Shown in pieces: positions 1 through 7,527 of a DNA stretch of 64,000 nucleotides (within the stretch, counting starts at the first letter, position 1; every line of letters starts with the position of its first letter). The notes under the pieces are model-generated. The model was not told where the DNA came from. It saw only the letters and a list, made by a program, of their open reading frames with translations, and ran no database searches. The position numbers and the translations under genes were made by a program. This DNA comes from Labilibaculum sp. DW002 (GTDB lineage Bacteria; Bacteroidota; Bacteroidia; Bacteroidales; Marinifilaceae), in NCBI RefSeq assembly GCF_029029525.1, contig NZ_JAKJSC010000001.1:2392987-2456986 (forward strand), in the 5' to 3' direction.

Positions 1-690
1 TCATTAAGACTTCGAATATGGAGTGGTAAGGGAACCATTGAAGTAACACAACAAAATGGTGTTAAGGCAAACTTAACTCAATGGACTATGTGGCAAGATC
101 CAATAATTAATAAAGTAGATTTCAAATCAGAAATTTCCAAGCAATTACTGGATACTCTCCTTGCTTATGATATCACAACGCTTCCGGCTGACAACACTTG
201 GGGAATTGATGGCAGCTATATTCACATCGAGGTTTCAACTCCTGAAAAATATCGCACTTATACCTATTGGAGTCCGCGATTGAGTGAGGGTGGAAATAGA
301 TTTAAAGTTGCAAAAATTGAACGTTTAGCTAACTCAATTCTAAATAGAAATAAACATTTCAACGAATTTATTGAAACACTCCCTCCTGGAGGTTATGGTT
401 TATCCTCAGGGCAAATTGATTGCTATTTACCAGAAGGATCAAAAGAATCCTCCTTATATCAGGAAGTAAAAAAAAGAATGCAATTGGAATTAGGTATAAC
501 TGAGAACACAAGCCATACTAAGTTTCCTCAATTAATTATTGACACGATACCATGCTATATGAAAGGGCTTAACAAATATGAACTTTCTGAAATTAAGGAT
601 ATTAAAATCATTACTGAAAAAGGTAAAGTATCTACTTTTTATGGTGCGAATGCTGCAAATGGATGTGTGATTATTACTACTAAAAAATAA
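1..690 (+). CDS. Partial protein with TonB-plug-like C-terminal tail
   Basis: The frame is open from the first base of the window, so the gene begins upstream and only the last 229 residues are seen. Most of the visible part is not recognisable. The last ~35 residues (a DI-x-I-I strand, then YGANAANGCVIITTKK) match the end of the plug segment of Bacteroidota TonB-dependent receptors, where a YG-x-x-x-NG-V-I-x-ITT-K pattern is common. The protein stops there with no beta-barrel. In this phylum such detached plug-like tails also occur at the ends of M56-type (BlaR1-like) membrane peptidases and small periplasmic proteins; that is family knowledge, and the missing N-terminus prevents a choice. 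A Met at position 88 exists but nothing supports it as the true start. Function unknown. Confidence 0.6.
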   Translation, partial: SLRLRIWSGKGTIEVTQQNGVKANLTQWTMWQDPIINKVDFKSEISKQLLDTLLAYDITTLPADNTWGIDGSYIHIEVSTPEKYRTYTYWSPRLSEGGNRFKVAKIERLANSILNRNKHFNEFIETLPPGGYGLSSGQIDCYLPEGSKESSLYQEVKKRMQLELGITENTSHTKFPQLIIDTIPCYMKGLNKYELSEIKDIKIITEKGKVSTFYGANAANGCVIITTKK

Positions 691-720
691 TACAAACTAA
701 CTTTTGACAATTCTATCAAT

Positions 721-758
721 AAAAAAAGAGGCAATATCTACCTAGGATATAGCCTCTT
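721..758 (-). terminator. Terminator of the LipL32-like gene
   Basis: A 13 bp stem with one mismatch (726-738 with 746-758) and a 7-base loop. On the minus strand it is followed by a run of T (plus-strand A-run 721-727), 40 bp past the stop of the LipL32-like gene. It may also slow transcription of the plus-strand gene that ends at 690. Confidence 0.75.
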
Positions 759-797
759 AAATTGTTGTAAAAAATCGAATACGATTTTAAAGGATAA

Positions 798-1478
798 TTA
801 TTTAATTTGAGCTTTCAATTCTTCAATGGTTTTAGCCATTACAATTCCAGGAATTTTTACTGGAGCTCCAACTTGTGCTAAAAAAGAACCTTTGACTTCA
901 CCTTTTTTGTAAGTAGTAAAACCAATTCTATACAATCCAACTGTTAATGCTTTAAGTGGATCACCAGCTACACTTTTATAACGTAGTAAAGAATTGTATT
1001 TTGATCCTCGAGGAGTTTTAGGCATTTCACTACTATCATCATTTTTAGCTAATGAAAACCATTTAGCACTATTTACCCCATCAACAGAAATCTTGTCAGC
1101 ACTAACAATATCAGAACGTTCCAAAGTAATGTAAGTATCAAAATAATCTTTTGAATCGGCATTTGCAGTATAATCCTCTGACTGAATTGCACCCTTAACT
1201 TTAGTTTTTCCTACTGGAGACATCATTCGAACACCTAATTCAGGAGCTACCGCTGGTACCCATAAATAAATAAAATAAAATTTCTTTCCATCAATTACCT
1301 CATCTTGTGTATCCTTAGCTGCATATCCCATATAAGAAACAACATCTGTGTAAGGTACTTTAATCGTTTTAGGTCCAATTTTCTTTTCAGTTAAACCACC
1401 GAATTTACCTAGTTTTTGAGCTTGCGAAGGAGCTACAACGGCTAAGGCTAATGCCAAAATCACAATTAATCTTTTCAT
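798..1478 (-). CDS. LipL32-like secreted calcium-binding protein
   Basis: A 226-residue protein with a type I signal peptide (about residues 1-20, ending in SQAQ). The mature part resembles LipL32, the abundant surface lipoprotein of pathogenic Leptospira: compare YLWVPAVAPELGVRMMSP (residues 71-88) with its YVWIPAVIAEMGVRMISP, and GLYRIGFTTYKKGEVKGSF (181-199) with GLYRISFTTYKPGEVKGSF. The calcium ligands of LipL32 (Asp132, Thr133, Asp164, Asp165, Tyr178, recalled from its structure) fall on Asp114, Thr115, Asp147, Asp148 and Tyr161 with the same Asp-to-Tyr spacing. There is no lipobox cysteine, so it should be periplasmic or secreted and not lipid-anchored. It is a single gene with its own promoter and terminator. 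LipL32-like proteins are known outside Leptospira in a few marine bacteria; their role is unknown. Confidence 0.88.
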   Translation of the reverse strand: MKRLIVILALALAVVAPSQAQKLGKFGGLTEKKIGPKTIKVPYTDVVSYMGYAAKDTQDEVIDGKKFYFIYLWVPAVAPELGVRMMSPVGKTKVKGAIQSEDYTANADSKDYFDTYITLERSDIVSADKISVDGVNSAKWFSLAKNDDSSEMPKTPRGSKYNSLLRYKSVAGDPLKALTVGLYRIGFTTYKKGEVKGSFLAQVGAPVKIPGIVMAKTIEELKAQIK

Positions 1479-1862
1479 TTTCTTTTGTTTTATTTATTAA
1501 CAAAATCAAATTTATGCTATTTAATTGAACTGACAAAACTAAATATCAATAATTAATTATTACCAACTAGACGTGAAATCATAATAATAGCCCAACTCAT
1601 TTTAATACAAGCACTTGCACGCCAATCGTACAGCCTCAAGAAATTATCAACTTAACTTATTGTTATTTTTATCCTAACAAAAAATCAACAATATTTTGGA
1701 TTAAATATAACCTAACCGAACATAAAAATCAAATATAAGTTTTGTAAATAAACGTTCTATTACTATTGGATAATTAACACCTGTACTTATTTTAATTGTT
1801 TCCATTCAGAATATCTTGTAAATTAAAGGTTCCCAAAGTTTAACTTTTAGATATTCAACACT
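1479..1862. other. Intergenic region, divergent genes
   Basis: 384 bp between the divergent LipL32-like and SEC-C genes. It holds the LipL32-like promoter at 1507-1537. The rest is AT-rich, and I see no RNA gene or strong repeat. A partial plus-strand promoter match (TTTG at 1741, TACTATTG at 1761) has poor 16 bp spacing. Confidence 0.5.
1507..1537 (-). promoter_or_regulatory. Bacteroidota promoter of the LipL32-like gene
   Basis: Read on the minus strand: TTTG (1537-1534), 19 bases, then TAAATTTG (1514-1507). This fits the Bacteroidota -33 TTTG / -7 TAnnTTTG consensus, and the expected start of transcription lies ~25-30 nt before the ATG at 1478. Confidence 0.65.
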
Positions 1863-2126
1863 ATGAAGAAAACACTTAACAGTCTTTTAAGCTTCTTCAA
1901 TACAAATGATGAAGAAGAATTTTACTATGTAAGAATTGAGCGTAACGAGAAATGCTATTGTGAGAGTGGAAAGAAGTACAAATCCTGTCACTACCCCGAT
2001 CATCAGAAAAAAAGCAAGGTTGCCGTTAAGAAAATAAGTGAAACAACAGGAGAAGAAACGATCAAAGTTTTAAGCGTAAAAAAACTTCGCAAAGAATATT
2101 ACAAAGTAAAATCCAATGTATTTTAA
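1863..2126 (+). CDS. SEC-C metal-binding motif protein
   Basis: An 87-residue basic protein. Residues 31-47 carry the SEC-C motif (C31-x-C33-x-SGKKYK-x-C42-H43), the zinc-binding module found at the SecA C-terminus and in many small proteins of unknown role. In SecA the motif binds SecB and ribosomes; whether this stand-alone copy does so cannot be told. The N-terminal part is short and hydrophilic and the tail is Lys-rich, which would suit an RNA or acidic-protein partner (inference). It has its own terminator just downstream and converges with a cytochrome c gene. No operon partner. Confidence 0.75.
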   Translation: MKKTLNSLLSFFNTNDEEEFYYVRIERNEKCYCESGKKYKSCHYPDHQKKSKVAVKKISETTGEETIKVLSVKKLRKEYYKVKSNVF

Positions 2127-2135
2127 TATTAACTT

Positions 2136-2166
2136 AAAGCTTTTGATTAGATCAAAAGCTTTTTTT
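2136..2166 (+). terminator. Terminator of the SEC-C gene
   Basis: A perfect 12 bp stem (2136-2147 with 2151-2162), 3-base loop, followed by T's to 2166 on the plus strand. It overlaps the stop codon of the convergent cytochrome c gene (2165-2167). Confidence 0.85.
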
Positions 2167-2596
2167 ACCTCTTAATTGCTGCAACCTCTTCTAGGCTTAC
2201 TTGTCCGTAATTATTCTCCCACGAATTTAGAATATAATTAAAAACCAAGACCAATTCCTTATCGGTTAAACCGGAAGCAGGCATTAAACTATTGTATTTA
2301 ATTCCATTCACTTTAATCGGCTTGTTACTTCCAAATTTTACCATTTTTATAGCCTCATCAGTATTCTTTCTCAAGTAATCTGAATTTGCTAAAGGAGGAA
2401 ATACTTTTGGTATTCCTTTTCCTGTTTTCAGATGGCAATTCATGCACTTAGCTCGATACAACTGCCCTCCTTTTTCCATATCCGAAGCAGTTATTTCAAC
2501 TCCCAAATTTTCTTTGTTCGATTTTTTTTTATCAGATCCGCTACATGCGAATAAGAAAATTAAAAAAAAGAAAAATATTACGTTCAACTCTCTCAT
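2165..2596 (-). CDS. Lipoprotein mono-heme cytochrome c
   Basis: 143 residues. A signal peptide with lipobox ends in FLFAC (Cys18), so the protein should be anchored in a membrane by lipid. One heme c site is at C51-MN-C54-H55, and Met105 in the LMPASG segment is the likely sixth ligand; the fold fits a class I cytochrome c (PF13442/PF00034 type). It lies head to head with the SCO gene and next to the oxidase operon, so it may carry electrons between alternative complex III and the oxidase, although the Act complex and subunit II here each have their own cytochrome domain. That role is inferred from position only. Confidence 0.85.
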   Translation of the reverse strand: MRELNVIFFFFLIFLFACSGSDKKKSNKENLGVEITASDMEKGGQLYRAKCMNCHLKTGKGIPKVFPPLANSDYLRKNTDEAIKMVKFGSNKPIKVNGIKYNSLMPASGLTDKELVLVFNYILNSWENNYGQVSLEEVAAIKR

Positions 2597-2812
2597 GTGT
2601 GCTATCCTTTTTTAGATCCAGTAAAAATAGTAAACCCAGTCCACATTTTCAAAATAATTCTGCAGTCTAAATAGCTAACTATCGCAAAAAAAGCTAATTA
2701 ACCATAAGAACCAATCATTTATTTTTATATATTTATATAGAACAGAGTGATGTTTATCCCAGTTTATTGCCCCATTTCTCTCCTTAACCCTAAAAACTAT
2801 GGAGGACCACTT

Positions 2813-3595
2813 ATGAAATTAAAACTTATTGTTTGTCTAGTTATCATCTTTAAAGCTAGTATTTCGTTCGGACAAGACGATAAAGATCTATATTCCGATT
2901 TTGAAGTTGGAATAATAGAACGATTGGATGATACAATTCCTGAAAACATTCAACTAACAAATGAAAAAGGCGAATTGGTTTTTTTAAAAGATCAAATTGA
3001 CAAGCCAACGGCTATTATTTTTGTCTACTATCGATGTCCAGGAATTTGCAGCCCATTAATGGATGGTTTAGCTGATGTTGTTCAAAAAAGTGATCTAAAT
3101 CTATCTGAAGATTACCAAGTAATCACAATTAGTTTCGATCCTACAGAAACTTATGATTTAGGCGTTAAGAAAAAAAAGAATTACCAATCTCTTATTCAAG
3201 GCAAAAACACCCAAGATGGGTGGAAGTTTTTTTCTGCTGATAGCCTAAATATTGCTCGTGCAACGCAAGCAACAGGCTTCAGGTATAAAAAAGTTGGGAA
3301 TGAGTATACGCATGCGGCTACGGTTATTATCGTGAGTCCAGAAGGGAAAATTACCCGTTACCTAAATGGGACTTATTTTCTTCCTTTCGAATTTAAGTTA
3401 GCCATAATGGAAGCTTCGAAAGGGCAAGCCGGACCAACGATCAACAAGCTACTACAATATTGCTATTCCTACGATCCTGTAGGGCAAGCCTACGTTTTAA
3501 ACATTACAAAAGTAACGGGAACAATTATCCTGGTTATGGGATTAATTGTATTCCTATTGCTAATGCTTAAAAAGCCTAAAAAGAAATCACAATAA
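2813..3595 (+). CDS. SCO1/SenC family copper chaperone
   Basis: 260 residues from ATG 2813, chosen because GGAGGA lies at 2801-2806 with a 6-base spacer and a signal peptide follows directly (residues 1-20); the frame is open further up to 2747. The thioredoxin-like SCO fold is marked by the copper site C75-PGI-C79 and His167 in YTHAAT. SCO proteins deliver copper to the CuA centre of oxidase subunit II or act as thiol reductants there. A C-terminal membrane helix (about 235-252) with a Lys-rich end would hold it in the inner membrane facing the periplasm, an arrangement that differs from N-terminally anchored SCO1. First gene of the oxidase cluster, apart from the inserted GxxExxY gene. Confidence 0.92.
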   Translation: MKLKLIVCLVIIFKASISFGQDDKDLYSDFEVGIIERLDDTIPENIQLTNEKGELVFLKDQIDKPTAIIFVYYRCPGICSPLMDGLADVVQKSDLNLSEDYQVITISFDPTETYDLGVKKKKNYQSLIQGKNTQDGWKFFSADSLNIARATQATGFRYKKVGNEYTHAATVIIVSPEGKITRYLNGTYFLPFEFKLAIMEASKGQAGPTINKLLQYCYSYDPVGQAYVLNITKVTGTIILVMGLIVFLLLMLKKPKKKSQ

Positions 3596-3597
3596 AC

Positions 3598-3616
3598 AAC
3601 CACAAATCTCACAGAT
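3598..3616. repeat. Left copy of imperfect inverted repeat around GxxExxY gene
   Basis: 19 bases beginning AACCACA and ending CACAGAT match the reverse complement of 3988-4006 at 16 of 19 positions. The copy lies 26 bases before the GxxExxY start codon, directly after the SCO stop. Confidence 0.6.
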
Positions 3617-3641
3617 TAGCACAAATCGGTAAGTATAAAAT

Positions 3642-3983
3642 ATGAACAAAAACAATTTCCTATATAAAAATGAGTGTTTTAAGATCATTGGATCTTGTAT
3701 GGCAGTTCATTCTGAACTAGGATGTGGTTTTCATGAAGCCGTGTATCAAGAGGCACTTGAATATGAATTCGAAGTAAATTCTATTGCTTTCCAAAGAGAG
3801 TCCAAAATAGACATTAACTACAAAGAAAAATTATTGCACAAGAACTATATGGCCGATTTTCTATGTTTTGATGAGATTCATGCTGCTCATATCTTAAATT
3901 ATTTGAAGGCTACAAAAAAGAAAGTTGGATCATTAATAAATTTTGGCACCAATAGTTTACAATACAAACCATTTACCTTTTAA
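3642..3983 (+). CDS. GxxExxY family protein, lacking part of its core
   Basis: 113 residues, versus ~125-130 usual for this family (PF13366, PDDEXK_3-like nuclease fold, function not established). The N-terminal motif G26-CGFHEAVYQEAL and the C-terminal HAAHILNYLKAT / GSLINFG segments are typical. Between them, the usual stretch carrying the E-x-K pair (pattern I-x-ELK-AV-x-x-L) is missing: the frame jumps from MADFLCFDEI (residues 69-78) straight to HAAHIL, a loss of ~13 residues in frame. Without the second catalytic acid and lysine it is unlikely to be an active nuclease (inference). The gene sits between SCO and oxidase subunit I, bracketed by an inverted repeat, which points to insertion into the operon. 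Confidence 0.8.
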   Translation: MNKNNFLYKNECFKIIGSCMAVHSELGCGFHEAVYQEALEYEFEVNSIAFQRESKIDINYKEKLLHKNYMADFLCFDEIHAAHILNYLKATKKKVGSLINFGTNSLQYKPFTF

Positions 3984-3987
3984 AAAT

Positions 3988-4006
3988 ATCTGTGTAATCT
4001 GTGGTT
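3988..4006. repeat. Right copy of imperfect inverted repeat around GxxExxY gene
   Basis: ATCTGTGTAATCTGTGGTT, the partner of 3598-3616 in inverted orientation (16 of 19 positions). It lies 5 bases after the GxxExxY stop and 32 before the ATG of oxidase subunit I. Similar ATCTGTG/TGTGGTT strings are, as I recall, often found beside GxxExxY genes in other genomes; this needs a search. Confidence 0.6.
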
Positions 4007-4038
4007 ATAAATAAAATATCAATCGTAACACTAATTAT

Positions 4039-5649
4039 ATGTCTGAAACTGTAATTCAAAACCATGAGCCTAACTACCTTGAATACAAAGGGAAGTACAA
4101 AGGCATATTTGCATGGATATTTTCTACCGATCACAAACGTATTGGATTACTATATTTGTATAGTATGCTTGTCTTCTTCTCAGTTGCAGCCATACTAGGA
4201 TTGTTAATGAAATTGGAGCTTATAGCTCCAGGGAAAACCATTATGGGAGCTCAAACCTATAATAGTTTCTTTACACTTCATGGTATTACAATGATTTTTT
4301 TGATTGTTGTACCAGGTTTGCCGGCTGTATTCGGTAATTTCTTTTTACCTATTATGATTGGGGCTAAAGATGTAGCTTTCCCAAAGTTAAACCTTGTTTC
4401 GTGGTGGATCTATATTATTGGAGCTTTTATTGCACTGTCAGCACAATTTATGGGCGATGGAGCACCTGATACAGGTTGGACATTTTATGCTCCCTACAGT
4501 TTTAAAACGGGGACTAATATGTTACCAGCCGTCTTAGGAGCTTTTATTCTTGGCTTTTCATCAATCGTCACGGGTATTAACTTTATTGTGACAATGCATC
4601 GCATGCGTGCACCTGGAATGAATTGGATGAAAATGCCGCTCTTCCCCTGGGCTTTATATGGAACCTCCTGGATACAGGTTTTAGCAACACCTATCGTAGG
4701 TGTTACTTTGCTGATGGTCGTTTTGGAAAGAACGCTTCAAATTGGCTTTTTTGACCCTGCTTTAGGAGGCGATCCTATTTTATATCAACATCTGTTCTGG
4801 ATTTATTCTCATCCAGCAGTGTATATCATGATTCTTCCTGCAATGGGAGTCATTTCTGAAATAATTCCAACTTTCGCAAGGAAAACAATCTTTGGCTATA
4901 CAGCTATTGTAGTATCCACATTAGCCATTGCATTCGTTGGTTATTTTGTTTGGGGACACCATATGTTTACTTCCGGTATGAGTGGAGTAGCTCTTTATAC
5001 ATTTTCCATACTGACTTTTCTGGTTGCAATTCCATCAGCCATAAAAATATTCAATTGGGTAGCCACGCTTCATAAAGCGTCTATTGATTTACAAACACCC
5101 TTCTTATGGGCACTTTGTTTTCTATTTGTTTTTATGATTGGTGGCTTATCGGGGATGGTTTTAGGAGCACTTTCGGCTAATGTACATTTGCATGATACGG
5201 CTTTTGTTGTGGCTCATTTCCATTATATTGTGTTTGGAGGTACGGGGTATGCTTTCTTTGGTGCATTGCACTATTGGTATCCAAAAATGTTTGGTCGAAT
5301 GTATGATAAATCGTGGGCGAATATTGGCTTAGCTATGTTCTTTACAGGTTTCAATACGCTTTATCTTCCTATGTTTTACTTGGGAATGACTGGTATGCCA
5401 CGTCGTTATTACGATTATGTGGATAAGTTCCATGGGCCTAATATTATTTCTTCTCTTGGCGCCATTTTAATGATAGTAGGGTTGATTGTTATCATTACCA
5501 ATTTAGTTCGATCAGCTCGTTATGGAGCTCCTGCTGTAAAAGATCCTTGGAAAGGTAAAACTCTCGAGTGGACTGTAGCCAGTCCACCAAGCTTAGAAAA
5601 TTTTGATGAGATTCCTACTGTAACCGATCATCCTTATAAATATGAATAA
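4039..5649 (+). CDS. ctaD: Cytochrome c oxidase subunit I (heme-copper, type A2)
   Basis: 536 residues with about twelve membrane helices. All metal ligands are present: His81 and His395 for the low-spin heme, His393 for the high-spin heme, His258, His307 and His308 for CuB, with Tyr262 placed for the His-Tyr cross-link. The helix VI segment reads YSHPAVYIM; the Glu of A1 oxidases is absent and a Tyr-Ser pair precedes the CuB His, which is the A2 signature of the Rhodothermus-type caa3 enzymes. It reduces oxygen to water and pumps protons. Its stop overlaps the subunit III start by 8 bases, so the two are translationally coupled. Subunit order here is I-III-IV-II. Confidence 0.97.
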   Translation: MSETVIQNHEPNYLEYKGKYKGIFAWIFSTDHKRIGLLYLYSMLVFFSVAAILGLLMKLELIAPGKTIMGAQTYNSFFTLHGITMIFLIVVPGLPAVFGNFFLPIMIGAKDVAFPKLNLVSWWIYIIGAFIALSAQFMGDGAPDTGWTFYAPYSFKTGTNMLPAVLGAFILGFSSIVTGINFIVTMHRMRAPGMNWMKMPLFPWALYGTSWIQVLATPIVGVTLLMVVLERTLQIGFFDPALGGDPILYQHLFWIYSHPAVYIMILPAMGVISEIIPTFARKTIFGYTAIVVSTLAIAFVGYFVWGHHMFTSGMSGVALYTFSILTFLVAIPSAIKIFNWVATLHKASIDLQTPFLWALCFLFVFMIGGLSGMVLGALSANVHLHDTAFVVAHFHYIVFGGTGYAFFGALHYWYPKMFGRMYDKSWANIGLAMFFTGFNTLYLPMFYLGMTGMPRRYYDYVDKFHGPNIISSLGAILMIVGLIVIITNLVRSARYGAPAVKDPWKGKTLEWTVASPPSLENFDEIPTVTDHPYKYE

Positions 5650-6256
5650 TCACGCCCATATTGACGAACATAGAGACGATGAAGGAGCCAAAACAGGTAT
5701 GTGGATATTTATCTTCACAGAACTCCTGCTTTTTGGTGGTCTTTTCATAGTCTATTCGGTATACCGTTATTTAAATCCAATGGCATTTCATTTGGCTGCA
5801 GAAGAGCTGGATGTTGTCGTTGGAACTGTGAATACAGTTATTCTCTTGGTTAGTAGTATGACAATTGCGATGGCAATTACTTCTATACAGCTGAAGAATA
5901 AAAAACTCACTTTGATATTAATGGGAGTTACCATTCTTTTGGCAATCATTTTCATGGTGAATAAGTATTTTGAGTGGACAGGAAAAATCTCTCATGGCAT
6001 ATTTCCAGGGAGTGAAATACTGCATCAAAGCAGCCAGGGCGAAATCTTATTTTTTGGTTTGTATTATGCTATGACAGGACTACATGCCTTGCATATTGTA
6101 ATTGGTGTTGGTTTTATTGCTTATGTCATGTGGTTAGTTAAAACCGATGATGTTAAGCATGATGATTATGTGATACTCGAAAATAGTGCCCTGTATTGGC
6201 ATTTAGTCGATTTGATTTGGATATTCTTATTCCCATTATTTTATCTAATCACCTAA
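5642..6256 (+). CDS. ctaE: Cytochrome c oxidase subunit III
   Basis: 204 residues with five predicted membrane helices, the short form usual in caa3 and quinol oxidases. The MWIFIFTELLLFGGLF helix near the N-terminus, the GLHALHIVIGVGF segment and the final WHLVDLIWIFLFPLFYL are typical of the family (COX3, PF00510). The polar N-terminus is His-rich (residues 3-10). It starts inside the end of the subunit I gene and is followed 10 bases later by subunit IV. It stabilises the oxidase core and is not itself redox-active. Confidence 0.93.
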   Translation: MNNHAHIDEHRDDEGAKTGMWIFIFTELLLFGGLFIVYSVYRYLNPMAFHLAAEELDVVVGTVNTVILLVSSMTIAMAITSIQLKNKKLTLILMGVTILLAIIFMVNKYFEWTGKISHGIFPGSEILHQSSQGEILFFGLYYAMTGLHALHIVIGVGFIAYVMWLVKTDDVKHDDYVILENSALYWHLVDLIWIFLFPLFYLIT

Positions 6257-6266
6257 TTGTACAACT

Positions 6267-6554
6267 ATGGAAAAAGAAGCACATACACACATCGTAAAGT
6301 ATAGTACATATATCTATGTATTAATTGCTCTACTTTTTATGACATTCCTTTCTGTAGCAGTTACAGGAATTGAGTTAGGACCTTATACTGTTTCGGCAGC
6401 TTTACTACTTGCGAGTATAAAATCCATATTGGTACTACTCATTTTTATGCATTTAAAATTCGACAAGAAATTTTACGGCATCATGGTAGCTAGTGTATTC
6501 ATTCTGCTGGCTTGTGTTATTATCGTTACATTTTTAGACTACTTATACCGATAG
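6267..6554 (+). CDS. Cytochrome c oxidase subunit IV (prokaryotic)
   Basis: 95 residues with three predicted membrane helices, matching the small prokaryotic subunit IV (COX4_pro, PF03626). The segment around residues 48-65 (SIKSILVLLIFMHLKFDK) is characteristic. It begins 10 bases after subunit III and ends 3 bases before subunit II. Members of the family help assembly of the CuB site in quinol oxidases; a structural role is assumed here. Confidence 0.9.
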   Translation: MEKEAHTHIVKYSTYIYVLIALLFMTFLSVAVTGIELGPYTVSAALLLASIKSILVLLIFMHLKFDKKFYGIMVASVFILLACVIIVTFLDYLYR

Positions 6555-6557
6555 CTT

Positions 6558-7502
6558 ATGTTTTCAAAAGAAATGGCTGACGCATCCAATTTTGTTCAAG
6601 GAGTAGATACTTCCTTTATGGTCATATTTGGAATAATTTCATTTTTTCTAGTTGGAATTACTGCGACTATGATTTATTTCGTTTTCCGATATAGAAAATC
6701 GAAGCATCCGAAAGCAAAGCAAATTCATGGTAATAATATGCTTGAGATTATTTGGACGCTTATACCAACCGTTCTGGTAATGGTCATGTTTTATTACGGC
6801 TGGATGGGATATAAACCTATGAAAGAGGTTCCTGACGATGCCTTTACAATCAAAAGTATTGGTCGTATGTGGAATTGGCAATTTGAGTATGAAAATGGTA
6901 AGAGGACAGATACACTCTATGTACCTAAAGATCGTGCCGTAAAGCTTGATTTAGTAGCTTTAGATGTGTTGCATAGTCTTTATATTCCTGCATTCCGGTT
7001 GAAGCAAGATTTGGTTCCCGGGAAAGAGGAATTTATGTGGTTTATAGCTGGGAGAGAAGGTAATTTTGATTTATTCTGTACCGAATATTGTGGTTTGTCT
7101 CATTCCTCAATGACCACTTCGGTTGTTGTTATGGCAGAAGATGAGTTTGATAAGTGGTATATAGATACGACAACAGTGGCTCCTGTTATTTCTGATAAAC
7201 CCGGAGCCCTAGGACTACGTATTGTACAGAAAAATGGTTGTTTAGCCTGTCATTCTTTGGATGGGTCTAAAATTGTTGGTCCAACTTGGAAAGGGCTATA
7301 CGGTAGAATGGAAACCGTAAAATCTAAAGGACAAACCAGAGAGCAAATTGTTGACAGTGCTTATGTGATCAATTCCATTTACAACCCTAATGATGACATT
7401 GTAGACGGTTATAACAAAGGCTTGATGCTTTCCTATAAAAATGATCTTACTGAAGAAGATATCGGTGAAATTATTGAGTTCATGAAAACTCTTAAAGAAT
7501 AA
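6558..7502 (+). CDS. ctaC: Cytochrome c oxidase subunit II with fused cytochrome c (caa3)
   Basis: 314 residues. Two N-terminal membrane helices (about 20-45 and 64-84) lead to a periplasmic cupredoxin domain with the complete CuA site: His139, Cys174, Glu176, Cys178, His182 and Met185. A class I cytochrome c domain follows, with heme site C228-LA-C231-H232 and a likely Met290 ligand. This fusion defines a caa3-type oxidase, which can take electrons directly from a membrane partner such as alternative complex III. No N-terminal lipobox is seen. SCO, encoded upstream, is the likely copper donor to its CuA site. Confidence 0.96.
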   Translation: MFSKEMADASNFVQGVDTSFMVIFGIISFFLVGITATMIYFVFRYRKSKHPKAKQIHGNNMLEIIWTLIPTVLVMVMFYYGWMGYKPMKEVPDDAFTIKSIGRMWNWQFEYENGKRTDTLYVPKDRAVKLDLVALDVLHSLYIPAFRLKQDLVPGKEEFMWFIAGREGNFDLFCTEYCGLSHSSMTTSVVVMAEDEFDKWYIDTTTVAPVISDKPGALGLRIVQKNGCLACHSLDGSKIVGPTWKGLYGRMETVKSKGQTREQIVDSAYVINSIYNPNDDIVDGYNKGLMLSYKNDLTEEDIGEIIEFMKTLKE

Positions 7503-7527
7503 ATTAACAAAAAAAAGAAATGTGCTT

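Noticed and set aside
7522-7527. GTG start two codons upstream of ctaB.
   Set aside because: ATG 7528 fits the position of the first helix equally well and is the commoner codon; the purine-rich stretch upstream serves both.
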